Source: Clostridiales bacterium (GTDB taxonomy: Bacteria > Bacillota > Clostridia > Lachnospirales > JAITVM01). From it: a stretch of 7,391 nucleotides of DNA. The translations under genes were made by a program, and so were the position numbers. Below, in pieces: positions 1-6,882 of this stretch (positions are counted from its first letter, which is position 1; each line of letters begins with the position of its first letter). The notes below the pieces were generated by a model. The model saw nothing but the letters and a program-made list of their open reading frames with translations, was not told where the DNA came from and searched no databases. Location of the stretch: positions 1 to 7,391 of the forward strand of contig JAITVM010000070.1 in NCBI GenBank assembly GCA_031285815.1, read 5' to 3'.

Positions 1-1730
1 TCTTTTTTTATTTGAAGCTTGATATCCGATATAGAATCAATTTCTGATTCAGATAAATATTTAGCCCGGGCAATCCTATCCCTAACTTCCAGGGTTAAGA
101 TACTCTTTAGGTAAACGCCTTTTTCTAGGGCCAGTCTAGCTTCGTCGCCAAAATATAAAATTAAATCCAACATTTTGCATTGTTTATTAAGTGATGAATA
201 AGAGTCTATTTCATGGAAAGAGTTTTGCTGCAAATAGTCTTCCCTTATTGATTTTGATACTTCCAGTTTTAACTGGTCTGGCTCGGATAATGCGTCATAA
301 CCTACAAGCCTGACGATTTCCTGCAGCTCCTGCTCTTCCTGCAGAAGTATTAATGTTGATGAGACCATGTGTTTCCAGTTATCATTAACATTATCATTCA
401 TCCAGTCGTTTATACGGCTGCTGTAAAGCGAATAAGAATCCAGCCAGTTAATGGCCGGGAAGTGCCGCCTATAAGCAAGCTGTGCGTCCAAGCCCCAGAA
501 TACTTTAACAATCCTTAATGTACCCTGTGTAACCGGTTCTGAAAGGTCGCCACCCGGTGGCGAAACTGCGCCGATTAATGTTAGTGTACCGGTACGCTCT
601 TCCGAGCCTAGGCATAAAACTTCGCCGGCGCGCTCATAGTATTCGGAAAGCCTGGAAGATAAATAAGCCGGGTAGCCTTCCTCGCCGGGCATTTCTTCAA
701 GCCGCCCGGACATTTCGCGAAGCGCCTCAGCCCAACGTGATGTGGAGTCGGCCATCATCGCTACAGAATAGCCCATGTCCCTAAAATATTCGGCAATAGT
801 AACGCCGGTATAAATGCTGGCTTCCCTTGCGGCAACCGGCATATTTGAAGTATTGGCAATCAATACAGTACGTTTCATTAACGGCTCGCCGCTGTTTGGG
901 TCAATAAGTTCTGGAAATTCGTTCAAAACGTCGGTCATTTCGTTACCGCGTTCGCCGCAGCCAACATAAACAACTATTTCAACGTTTGACCATTTTGCCA
1001 ATTGGTGCTGGATAACGGTTTTGCCGCTGCCGAATGGGCCGGGCACGCATGCTGTGCCGCCCTTTGCCACAGGGAACAGGGTATCAACTACCCTTTGGCC
1101 TGTAATCATAGGCTCGACAGGAAGGCGTTTAGATTTATTAGGCCTGGTTTTACGCACTGGCCATTTTTGCATCATTGTTAGTTTTTCGAAACCTTTTTTT
1201 GTTTCCAGGGCGCAAACAGTATCTGTGACTGTAAATTCGCCTTCATATATTTCTTTTATGGTGCCTTCAATATTTGGTGGGACCATAACCCTGTGCTCTA
1301 TCAAAATATTTTCTTGGACAGTGCCTATTATGTCACCGCCAACAACATAATCGCCGGGTTTTTTAACAGGCTTAAATGCCCATTTTTTATCCCTGTCGAG
1401 GGATACGGTTTCGACGCCTTTTTGGATGAAATCGCCGACCAGGTCGCGGATTTTATTAAGCGGCCTTTGTATCCCGTCAAACATTGCCTCTAATAGGCCG
1501 GGGCCCAGTTCGACGCTAAGCGGCATATCTGTAGAATAAACAGGCTCACCAGGGCCCAGCATGGAAGTTTCTTCATAAACTTGGATAGAGGCTTTGTCGC
1601 CACGCATTTCTATTATCTCGCCGATTAGCTTTTTTTCCGAAACCCTGACAACGTCATAGAGTTTGGCGTGATTCATCCCTTCGGCAATAACCAAAGGGCC
1701 CGAAACTTTTACAATTTTTCCAACGTTCAA
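1..1730 (-). CDS. ntpA: V/A-type ATPase catalytic subunit A (C-terminus cut by window edge)
   Basis: This is the ATP-hydrolysing (or ATP-making) subunit of the cytosolic A3B3 head. About 576 residues are visible; the family is usually about 580-600 long, so only the tail is missing. The N-terminal beta-barrel begins NVGKIVKVSGPLVIAEG. The P-loop GPFGSGKT is at residues 231-238, GERGNE with the likely catalytic glutamate E260 at 259-264, the Walker B/ADSTSRWAEA segment around D328, and SPPGGD at 390-395. The A-specific insertion before the P-loop is present, which separates it from subunit B and F-type beta. The start is a TTG at 1730-1728: an in-frame TAG lies at 1742-1740, and the next ATG would remove the conserved N-terminal strand. 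A TAGG ribosome site sits 8 bases upstream. Only 5 bases separate it from the F-subunit stop. No intein interrupts the P-loop and I found no frameshift. It looks GC-richer than the C and E genes, as might be expected of a highly conserved gene. Confidence 0.97.
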   Translation of the reverse strand, partial: MNVGKIVKVSGPLVIAEGMNHAKLYDVVRVSEKKLIGEIIEMRGDKASIQVYEETSMLGPGEPVYSTDMPLSVELGPGLLEAMFDGIQRPLNKIRDLVGDFIQKGVETVSLDRDKKWAFKPVKKPGDYVVGGDIIGTVQENILIEHRVMVPPNIEGTIKEIYEGEFTVTDTVCALETKKGFEKLTMMQKWPVRKTRPNKSKRLPVEPMITGQRVVDTLFPVAKGGTACVPGPFGSGKTVIQHQLAKWSNVEIVVYVGCGERGNEMTDVLNEFPELIDPNSGEPLMKRTVLIANTSNMPVAAREASIYTGVTIAEYFRDMGYSVAMMADSTSRWAEALREMSGRLEEMPGEEGYPAYLSSRLSEYYERAGEVLCLGSEERTGTLTLIGAVSPPGGDLSEPVTQGTLRIVKVFWGLDAQLAYRRHFPAINWLDSYSLYSSRINDWMNDNVNDNWKHMVSSTLILLQEEQELQEIVRLVGYDALSEPDQLKLEVSKSIREDYLQQNSFHEIDSYSSLNKQCKMLDLILYFGDEARLALEKGVYLKSILTLEVRDRIARAKYLSESEIDSISDIKLQIKK

Positions 1731-1735
1731 TAACC

Positions 1736-2062
1736 TTACCTACCTTCGTCTAAAATATTGATTCCAACAGCTTTTTCTACATTATCGCTTATCCGGGAGA
1801 GGCCGATGCCTAGGCTGCCTTTGTTGCTCGGGATCAAAACAATAATAGGCGTAAGTTCACGGTTATACCTATCTATTGTCTCTTTTATATTTACGGCTAC
1901 CTGTTCGGTTAAAAAAACAGTGCCATAGCCGCCCCTTGCCAGTTTATCAAGAAGCCTCCGGTTATCGTCCGCGTTAGCTTCGATACAGTCAAAAACATCG
2001 ATACCAAAAGCCTTAAAACATAAGACGGACGATTTGTCGCCCATAACCGCTACTTTATGCAT
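1736..2062 (-). CDS. ntpG: V/A-type ATPase subunit F (ntpG-type), central shaft
   Basis: This small subunit binds subunit D to form the rotating central shaft between the A3B3 head and the C/K membrane rotor. The protein is 108 residues from the ATG at 2062-2060, close to the usual 100-110. Family hallmarks are the N-terminal strand HKVAVMGDKSSVLCFKAFGI, an FLTEQVA segment in the middle, and IPSNKGSLGIG followed by NVEKAVGINIL near the end. In E. hirae nomenclature this is NtpG; elsewhere it is AtpF/subunit F. The start is ambiguous. A GTG at 2071-2069 would add three residues, but the AAAGG upstream lies only 4 bases from it. The ATG fits the family N-terminus better and overlaps the end of the C gene by 8 bases, so coupled translation with subunit C is likely. 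Its stop lies 5 bases before the subunit A start. Confidence 0.93.
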   Translation of the reverse strand: MHKVAVMGDKSSVLCFKAFGIDVFDCIEANADDNRRLLDKLARGGYGTVFLTEQVAVNIKETIDRYNRELTPIIVLIPSNKGSLGIGLSRISDNVEKAVGINILDEGR

Positions 2063-3053
2063 AGTTTTCACGCAGCCTTTCTTTCAGCTTTTCGGCGGGT
2101 ATCCCACTACGTTTGCCTGTAAAAATAATCCTGAGCTGGCGGATTTCGTTCTCCTTGTTTGCGATATAAGCAAATATTAGCTCTGGGCCAAAAGGTATAT
2201 ATTTAACTTTTTTAAGTAGTGTAACTAAATAGTCGTCTAGCAGCTTTTCAAATAATGATAAACTTTTTGTAACTTGAAAATTATCAACGCCTGCTTTTAA
2301 AGGCTGGCCCATATATTTATAAAATAATTTGTTAGAGATGTAGTCATTAGGCTTGTTAAAATAATCAGATATTTCTTTTTTGCTTATTTTGCCGCCTTCT
2401 ATTAAAACAGTATTTAAAAACGATAGGTCTTTTTTTAACGACATACACCTGATCAAAGCTTTTAAGTTATAACTATCTACACTAGCCCGCACATAATCAG
2501 TTATTAGCTCAGAATTGAGTTTTTCTGCTAAATCAACCATCTGGGTAAACATTTCTTTATCCAGTGCTATAGAAACAGATTGTGGGTCTTTAGTTTTTTC
2601 ATATACATCCATAGCTTTCTTAAAAGCTTCTTTTATATAAGGCGGTATTTGGCTTAAATCTTCTTTATCAGCGAACAGCTTTGAAAAATCATCAGGGTTT
2701 ACATCTGTCGCATAAGAATAAGATGGCTGCCCCGAATTTAAAAGATGGGATTTAATAGCCATCTTAAGGTTGTTATAGTCGTGCTTTATAGATAGGGCTT
2801 TAACGATATCCTTGTTTACACATATTTCGAAGCCCGTTTTGTAAATGCGTTTAAGCTCGTTAATTAACACAGATTCAAAATCTTCTGGATATTTTAAAGA
2901 TGAAAAATCGTAACCGCCATTTTGTGAAGCGATCCTTATTGATTCTTGCAAAGAGGGGGCATCAGCTATCTTGTTTATTGATTCGCCGGGCAACAGTTTC
3001 TTTTCCAGGACACGTATATAGCCGGCATAATCCGCATAATCCGATTGATTCAT
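2055..3053 (-). CDS. ntpC: V/A-type ATPase subunit C (d/AC39 family), rotor adaptor
   Basis: The protein has 332 residues, typical of the all-helical subunit C/AC39 family. This funnel-shaped subunit sits on top of the K ring and holds the D-F shaft. The N-terminus (DYADYAGYIRVLEKKLLP) and the C-terminal part (FGPELIFAYIANKENEIRQL, then IIFTGKRSGIPAEKLKERL) are characteristic; the ENEIRQLRII helix is the best-conserved part of the family. No signal peptide or membrane segment is visible, as expected for a peripheral subunit. The ATG at 3053-3051 follows an excellent AGGAGG site 8 bases upstream. That site runs directly on from the TAG stop of subunit E (TAGGAGGAGG), a tight reinitiation arrangement. 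The 3' end overlaps the start of subunit F. The gene looks more AT-rich than subunit A and is evidently less conserved, as usual for this subunit. Confidence 0.94.
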   Translation of the reverse strand: MNQSDYADYAGYIRVLEKKLLPGESINKIADAPSLQESIRIASQNGGYDFSSLKYPEDFESVLINELKRIYKTGFEICVNKDIVKALSIKHDYNNLKMAIKSHLLNSGQPSYSYATDVNPDDFSKLFADKEDLSQIPPYIKEAFKKAMDVYEKTKDPQSVSIALDKEMFTQMVDLAEKLNSELITDYVRASVDSYNLKALIRCMSLKKDLSFLNTVLIEGGKISKKEISDYFNKPNDYISNKLFYKYMGQPLKAGVDNFQVTKSLSLFEKLLDDYLVTLLKKVKYIPFGPELIFAYIANKENEIRQLRIIFTGKRSGIPAEKLKERLRENYA

Positions 3054-3065
3054 ATAAACCTCCTC

Positions 3066-3653
3066 CTATTGTTCAATAATTTTGATAATATCGATTTCCA
3101 TATCGTCTTTAAAATAATTAATTAGCGATTCGAAGGTATTGTCATTTTCGATGCCGCCGCGTAGCACAATAAAACCATTTTTTATTTTACGTTTATCAGA
3201 AGTAAAGGTTAAGCCGCCTTTTTTGCCGCTTTGCTTTAAAAAATCATTTATGGCGTTTTTATTAAGGCCCTCATATTTTTCAGGTATTAGGATCTCTTCA
3301 AAGCCGTTTATGTCGAGGGCTAAAAGGTATTTTTTCAAAAAGGCCTCATATTCCTCTATTGGCAGGTTAGAAAGCTTTTCAATTGCCTTATTAAATATTT
3401 TATCCAATACTTCTTGTTTTTTAGTTAATAACCTATCACGCAAATTAATATCCTGTTCAAGCAGATACTGCGCCTTTTTATTTTTTGCTTCTAAATCCGC
3501 ATTTACCCTGCCTGATTGCAGAATTTCACCGGCTTTAGCTTGGGCGGCTTTCAAAATTTCACCGCGTTTTAAATTGGCATCGTCAAGGGCGGCTTGGGCT
3601 TTAGCGTTACCGTCGGATATTATTTTATTGATTAGGTTTTCGAGGCTTGACAA
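3066..3653 (-). CDS. ntpE: V/A-type ATPase subunit E, peripheral stalk
   Basis: The protein has 195 residues, the normal size for subunit E. Residues 1 to about 100 are a charged, alanine-rich helix with heptad-like spacing (DGNAKAQAALDDANLKRGEI and onward). This helix pairs with subunit G to form the stator stalk. Residues from about 105 to the end form the alpha/beta globular domain that grips the head, with the family-typical end NGFIVLRGGIENDNTFESLI and onward. The start is a TTG at 3653-3651: an in-frame TAA lies about 30 bases upstream, no ATG or GTG comes between, and the first internal Met lies near the C-terminus. The ribosome site is weak (GGATGTGA, with GGA 9 bases from the start). 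A gap of 30 bases separates it from the K stop, the longest within the operon. Its stop overlaps the ribosome site of subunit C. Confidence 0.94.
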   Translation of the reverse strand: MSSLENLINKIISDGNAKAQAALDDANLKRGEILKAAQAKAGEILQSGRVNADLEAKNKKAQYLLEQDINLRDRLLTKKQEVLDKIFNKAIEKLSNLPIEEYEAFLKKYLLALDINGFEEILIPEKYEGLNKNAINDFLKQSGKKGGLTFTSDKRKIKNGFIVLRGGIENDNTFESLINYFKDDMEIDIIKIIEQ

Positions 3654-3683
3654 ATTATCACATCCAATCTGGCAAAATCTTTA

Positions 3684-4172
3684 TTACATTCTAGCAATGT
3701 TAGGGTAAGCTACTACGAGTAAAATTAATGAGCCTACCAAGCCTAATATCGCATATGTTTCAACGATAGCGGCCAAGATGATGCCTTTTGTATTTTCTTC
3801 TGGTTTTTTAGCTAAAATTTGTAAGCCTGCAGCAGCAACCTCGCCTTGGTATAATGCTGAACGGTAGCCGGCAAAAGCTACTGGCAATGCTGCAAACAGA
3901 AGGAAGAAACCTTGGGCTAAGTTTATAGTTGGTGTTAAATTATTAATAATAAGGAACGCGATCAAGAAACCATAGAGGCCTTGGGTACCTGGCAAAAGCT
4001 GCAGGATTAAGGCTTGGCCAAATTTTTCCGGCTCTTCTGTAAGTAGGCCAGTCGCTGTTTTACCAACAAGGCCGCAACCGCGTGATGAGCCTATACCTGG
4101 TAAAAATACTGACAACGCCGCACCAAAACCGCCAATAATGATACCGCCATATTGCATAAAAAAATCAACCAT
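3684..4172 (-). CDS. ntpK: V-type Na+-ATPase proteolipid subunit K (c), duplicated four-helix form
   Basis: This is the membrane ring subunit that carries the ion. The protein is 162 residues with two tandem hairpins (four membrane helices), the duplicated 16-kDa form found in E. hirae. The first hairpin has LLPGTQGLYGFL, the second VETYAILG. Counting from the ATG at 4172, the sodium-pocket residues of E. hirae NtpK (L61, T64, Q65, Y68, Q110, E139) are all present as L60, T63, Q64, Y67, Q109 and E138, each offset by exactly one. Only the second hairpin carries the ion-binding glutamate, so one ion per subunit is expected. I chose the ATG over the GTG at 4184-4182 because AGGAG lies 10 bases before the ATG but directly abuts the GTG. 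The AGGAG also overlaps the TAG stop of subunit I. Na+ specificity is inferred from residue identity, not shown. Confidence 0.96.
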   Translation of the reverse strand: MVDFFMQYGGIIIGGFGAALSVFLPGIGSSRGCGLVGKTATGLLTEEPEKFGQALILQLLPGTQGLYGFLIAFLIINNLTPTINLAQGFFLLFAALPVAFAGYRSALYQGEVAAAGLQILAKKPEENTKGIILAAIVETYAILGLVGSLILLVVAYPNIARM

Positions 4173-4186
4173 AGAAAAAAACACTC

Positions 4187-6172
4187 CTATTCTTTTAAGT
4201 TAATATATTTATTGTTAAAGCTGAATGGCCGAAAAGGCACACCGCCGCCTTCGTAAAATTTACCAAAAAACTCGACATATTGGAGCCTGCAGCTGTGGAC
4301 ATAAGCGCCTAAAACAGCCAGGCCTATATTTAATGTTTGGCTAAGCAGAAATATAACCGCGCCCAATATAATTTTTATTATGCCCGGTGGCAATAAGCCT
4401 ATCATCTGGTTAAACGATATAGCCACATAAGCCCCGGATAATGAAAGTGCAACCAGCCGTGTGTAGGATACAAAGTCGCCCACATAAGAGGTTAAGCCAT
4501 AAACTGAGTATGCGCCTTGGGCTATTTTGCCGACCATAGTAACGCAGTCCCGGCCTTGGGTAACTAATAAACCGATTAAGCTTGCAATAAGCACCCATTT
4601 TGAAGCTATGCCAACCCCGGCGGGTAAAACACCCATTGTACCTAATAATAAGCCGACGGCCGAAAATAATGTTGTAATAAAAAAACCCGAATCAAATATT
4701 GCCGATAAGATTTTTCCATCCCGTATATTCATATAGCCTTTAACCAATAGCCCAAATATTATATGGATGAACCCAATTGCAACAGATAAAACCATCATGG
4801 TGACGATATCCCAGTTGCTGTCTAGGATGGCTTTATAGCCTAATTCGTTTGTGGTAGGGTTAGTATATTGTATTGGCGCAAATACTGTAACGCCAAAAGC
4901 GCCACCGAATAAAATACCCGCAAAAATTGTGCCAAACCCGCAGTAGAGCAAAAAACGCATAAAGTTTTTTGTGCCTTCGTTTAGGGCGAGGAATTTAATT
5001 GCAAGGAAGGTTGCGATTACTAACACTAGGCCGTAACCTATATCGCCTACCATAACCCCGAAAAACAGAATATAGAATGGGGTAAGCAGCGGCGTTGGGT
5101 CTATCTCATTATATTTTGGCATATTAAACATGGCGGTAATGCTTTCAAACGCCTGCACCAATTTGTTATTTTTAAGCTTAATCGGCACTTCGGTTGACTC
5201 ATATTCGACTTCCTCTAATTCGATAAAGTATTCGCCCCTGCATGCTTCATTTAGGATGCCTTCTAGGTTTTTAACCTCATCTTGCGGAAGCCAGCCTTCC
5301 AATATTAAAATTTCGTTAGTTTTTAAAAAGCGCCCGGATATTTTAACCCGTTCGAGCATAGATTCGTAATAATCCATTATAATAAGGGTATTATCCAGCT
5401 CGCTAACGAATTCTTTGTTCCCGGATTCCAGGGAAGCAACGTCATTTTTTAATTTAGCTATTTCGGAATTGTTACCCTTAACCAAGCTTTCCGGCAGGCC
5501 GGGAAATTCTATTGATGCCTTTGAAAAACCGTTATCGCGCAAGAAATTTGAAAATTCATCTGTTATGCCTTTTTCAAAAATAATAAGTACATGTGAGTCG
5601 TCCTTGCTATCACCAAGGTGCTCAAGGTAGAAATTTTGATAATTTTTTTCAAGGGCCTCTTTAAAGCTATTGAAATTAGCCTTATTCACATTCCCCAAGA
5701 GGTAAGAGGAATATTTCAAGCTTGAGAGCTGTTTTGTAGAAACATCTAAAGCGTGCCAGTTTTGGTAAGACACATTATCGGTTTCCAGCCGGCTGATTTT
5801 CTGCTTTAGCTCACGGATACCCTCATCCGTGCTTTTTAACTTTTCATATAAGCTTTGGTAATCATACGTTGTGGAGAATTTTTCGAATTCGTCATAAGAA
5901 AAAGAAGGCTTAGGTGTAGTTAATGCAGCAAAGCCTTTTTCTTTAGGTTTTAAGGGTTTTAGCTTTTGGATAATAAATGTTAGCTTAGCAATCCCTTCTG
6001 TGTAAAAATTAAACTGCTCATTTGAAAAATCTTTCTTTAAGTACTCTGGCATATCGGTAGTGGAAAGGTTTTTAAAATGGATATTTTGATAAATTTGGAG
6101 CTTTTTAAGCAACTCGCCTTTATTGGCTTGAAAGGTAAAGAGTGTGAATTTACTCATCTTAACTATTGCCAT
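4187..6172 (-). CDS. ntpI: V/A-type ATPase subunit I (a-subunit), membrane stator
   Basis: The protein has 661 residues, typical of subunit I. Residues 1 to about 350 form the soluble arm, with coiled-coil stretches near 105-145 and 235-265, that docks onto the E-G stalks. Residues from about 355 to 640 hold seven to eight membrane helices that make the ion half-channels against the K ring. The DPTPLLTPFYILFFGVMVGD entry to the membrane part is a family hallmark. The essential stator arginine is R572 in the VSYTRLVALSL helix. A second conserved arginine is R629 in the last helix (HSCRLQYVEFFGKFYEGGG). The start MAIVKMSK matches the family N-terminus, so the ATG at 6172 is preferred to the later one at 6157. 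The AAAGGA site is 12 bases upstream, rather far. The start overlaps the G gene by 14 bases, suggesting translational coupling. Confidence 0.96.
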   Translation of the reverse strand: MAIVKMSKFTLFTFQANKGELLKKLQIYQNIHFKNLSTTDMPEYLKKDFSNEQFNFYTEGIAKLTFIIQKLKPLKPKEKGFAALTTPKPSFSYDEFEKFSTTYDYQSLYEKLKSTDEGIRELKQKISRLETDNVSYQNWHALDVSTKQLSSLKYSSYLLGNVNKANFNSFKEALEKNYQNFYLEHLGDSKDDSHVLIIFEKGITDEFSNFLRDNGFSKASIEFPGLPESLVKGNNSEIAKLKNDVASLESGNKEFVSELDNTLIIMDYYESMLERVKISGRFLKTNEILILEGWLPQDEVKNLEGILNEACRGEYFIELEEVEYESTEVPIKLKNNKLVQAFESITAMFNMPKYNEIDPTPLLTPFYILFFGVMVGDIGYGLVLVIATFLAIKFLALNEGTKNFMRFLLYCGFGTIFAGILFGGAFGVTVFAPIQYTNPTTNELGYKAILDSNWDIVTMMVLSVAIGFIHIIFGLLVKGYMNIRDGKILSAIFDSGFFITTLFSAVGLLLGTMGVLPAGVGIASKWVLIASLIGLLVTQGRDCVTMVGKIAQGAYSVYGLTSYVGDFVSYTRLVALSLSGAYVAISFNQMIGLLPPGIIKIILGAVIFLLSQTLNIGLAVLGAYVHSCRLQYVEFFGKFYEGGGVPFRPFSFNNKYINLKE

Positions 6173-6485
6173 TAATATTCACAATCCTTTCTACAATCAA
6201 GTTTACTGCTGAGTAAAATTTTACTTGGCTCAAATTGCCGAGGGAAGCGATACTGCTTTCCCCTTTTAATAGGGTAGGTTCATAGCTTTCTTTGGCTGAA
6301 AGCAGGGCTTTGTTAACGAGCCCTTTTTTTAGGGAAAGGCTTTCGCTTTTAGCGCCTTCTATAATTTTGCCCGCCTCTTCTTTAGCGCCCTGCAAAATAT
6401 CGTCAGCTTGTTTTTGTGCATTTGTTATAGTTGATAAAGATTGCCCTTCTGCCTCATTTATTTTTTCGAGAGCTTCTTTTGCCAA
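6159..6485 (-). CDS. ntpF: V/A-type ATPase subunit G/H (ntpF-type), peripheral stalk; first gene of the operon
   Basis: The protein is 108 residues from the TTG at 6485-6483, matching the roughly 100-110 of NtpF/subunit G/H. Residues 1 to about 60 (AKEALEKINEAEGQSLSTI, then AKEEAGKIIEGAKSES) are an alanine/lysine/glutamate-rich coiled coil. It pairs with subunit E in the stator stalk. The C-terminal helix ends VNLIVERIVNINGNS, like other family members. Two in-frame ATGs at 6524 and 6518 would add 11-13 residues (MPMINYYTKGGDI), but no ribosome site precedes them and the extra residues do not look like the family. The TTG follows a strong AAAGGTGG site with 7 bases of spacing, and MAKEALEKI is a typical beginning. 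The leader and promoter lie to its right. The 3' end overlaps subunit I by 14 bases. In E. hirae naming this is NtpF, not to be confused with subunit F. Confidence 0.9.
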   Translation of the reverse strand: MAKEALEKINEAEGQSLSTITNAQKQADDILQGAKEEAGKIIEGAKSESLSLKKGLVNKALLSAKESYEPTLLKGESSIASLGNLSQVKFYSAVNLIVERIVNINGNS

Positions 6486-6645
6486 GATATCACCACCTTT
6501 TGTGTAATAATTAATCATAGGCATATTGCCAGGCGCCTAAATATCTGAATAAGCGGCAAGCTTAAAGATATCATTCTAACAAATTAATTCAATTTGATGT
6601 GGGGCCATTAATAACAATTGACGAAAATTTATCAATAACCTCCAC
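6486..6645 (-). promoter_or_regulatory. 5' leader of the V-ATPase operon transcript
   Basis: This stretch of about 160 bases runs from the predicted start of transcription to the ntpF start codon. It ends in the strong ribosome site AAAGGTGG (6500-6493). It includes a GGAGG at 6643-6639 close to the 5' end that leads to no convincing gene, and the imperfect hairpin at 6541-6571. It is longer than translation alone would need, so it may carry regulation, but I recognise no known riboswitch. Confidence 0.45.
6541..6571 (-). other. Imperfect hairpin in the operon leader
   Basis: ATATCT (6571-6566 on the minus strand) pairs with AGATAT (6546-6541). Inside it TAAGC pairs with GCTTA around a TTGCC loop, with one mismatch and a 2-base bulge between the two stems. 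No T-run follows, so it does not look like an intrinsic terminator. It could stabilise the transcript or take part in leader regulation. Its second arm begins 55 bases upstream of the ntpF start. Confidence 0.4.
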
Positions 6646-6656
6646 ATAGATATAAT
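6628..6656 (+). promoter_or_regulatory. Possible plus-strand promoter sharing its -10 with the ATPase promoter
   Basis: A perfect TATAAT lies on the plus strand at 6651-6656, almost on top of the minus-strand TATTAT. The -35 at the ideal 17-base distance is weak (TTTATC, 6628-6633), and the better TTGACG at 6618-6623 is 27 bases away. If used, it would give msrC a leader of about 330 bases. The -10 is clear but the promoter as a whole is uncertain. Confidence 0.35.
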
Positions 6657-6680
6657 ACAAAAAATAATCCCTTATGTCAA
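6652..6680 (-). promoter_or_regulatory. Main promoter of the V-ATPase operon (sigma-A/sigma-70 type)
   Basis: On the minus strand a perfect -35 TTGACA (6680-6675) is followed, after exactly 17 bases, by TATTAT (6657-6652), a 5-of-6 match to the -10 consensus. Transcription would start near 6645, leaving a leader of about 160 bases before the ntpF TTG. This is by far the best promoter match on the minus strand in this region and is correctly placed for the whole operon. No other clear promoter appears between the ATPase genes, so one long transcript is likely. Confidence 0.8.
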
Positions 6681-6696
6681 AAAATTATGTCAAAAA
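6672..6696. repeat. Tandem 12-base direct repeat over the ATPase -35 box
   Basis: TTATGTCAAAAA occurs at 6672-6683 and again at 6685-6696, a period of 13 bases. On the minus strand each copy reads as TTTTTGACATAA, so each contains a TTGACA. Only the copy nearer the operon has a -10 at the right distance. The second copy could be a duplicated -35 or half of a regulator site. Confidence 0.7.
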
Positions 6697-6867
6697 CTTT
6701 TCGGTTATTAAAAAAATTAGAATAGGCTTTATTCAAAAATTTTTTGCAAGGGATTGATAATCAAGATTAAATTAATTAAAATAAAATATATGTTTTTTTG
6801 CTTTTGTTAAACATATTATTTGTACTTGGTTAACTTTTATTCCTTTAATTCTAAAAACCGTCAAAAT

Positions 6868-6882
6868 TGCCCCTAAAGGGCA
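6868..6882 (+). other. Short GC-rich hairpin upstream of msrC
   Basis: TGCCC (6868-6872) and GGGCA (6878-6882) form a perfect 5-bp stem around a CTAAA loop, conspicuous in a very AT-rich stretch. The nearest long T-run (6901-6907) is 18 bases downstream, so it is not a standard intrinsic terminator. GGCA (6879-6882) could instead pair with TGCC (6896-6899), directly before the T-run, but that stem is only 4 bp. It could be a small RNA structure or a protein site. Confidence 0.35.

Noticed and set aside
1017..1040. Intein in the catalytic subunit P-loop, a known insertion site in this family
   Set aside because: The P-loop GPFGSGKT and its flanks read straight through with no insertion.
557..1493. 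Three plus-strand open frames opposite subunit A
   Set aside because: The minus strand here encodes unbroken subunit A with all its motifs. The plus-strand frames resemble no family I know and overlap one another.
3139..3708. A 189-residue open frame on the plus strand opposite subunit E
   Set aside because: It lies antisense to a well-supported gene, has no good ribosome site and reads as serine- and phenylalanine-rich sequence typical of the reverse strand of Lys/Glu-rich coiled-coil genes.
6576..6647. A possible 23-codon leader peptide starting at the ATG at 6647 (MWRLLINF...)
   Set aside because: The ATG lies at the predicted transcription start with no ribosome site before it. The internal GGAGG is too close to the next TTG (3 bases), and no regulatory codon run is visible.
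6754..6764. The palindrome TTGATAATCAA as a Fur-, PerR- or FNR-type site
   Set aside because: It is too short for a Fur/PerR box, and the half-sites are 1 base apart rather than the 4 of an FNR site. A chance palindrome is likely in such AT-rich DNA.
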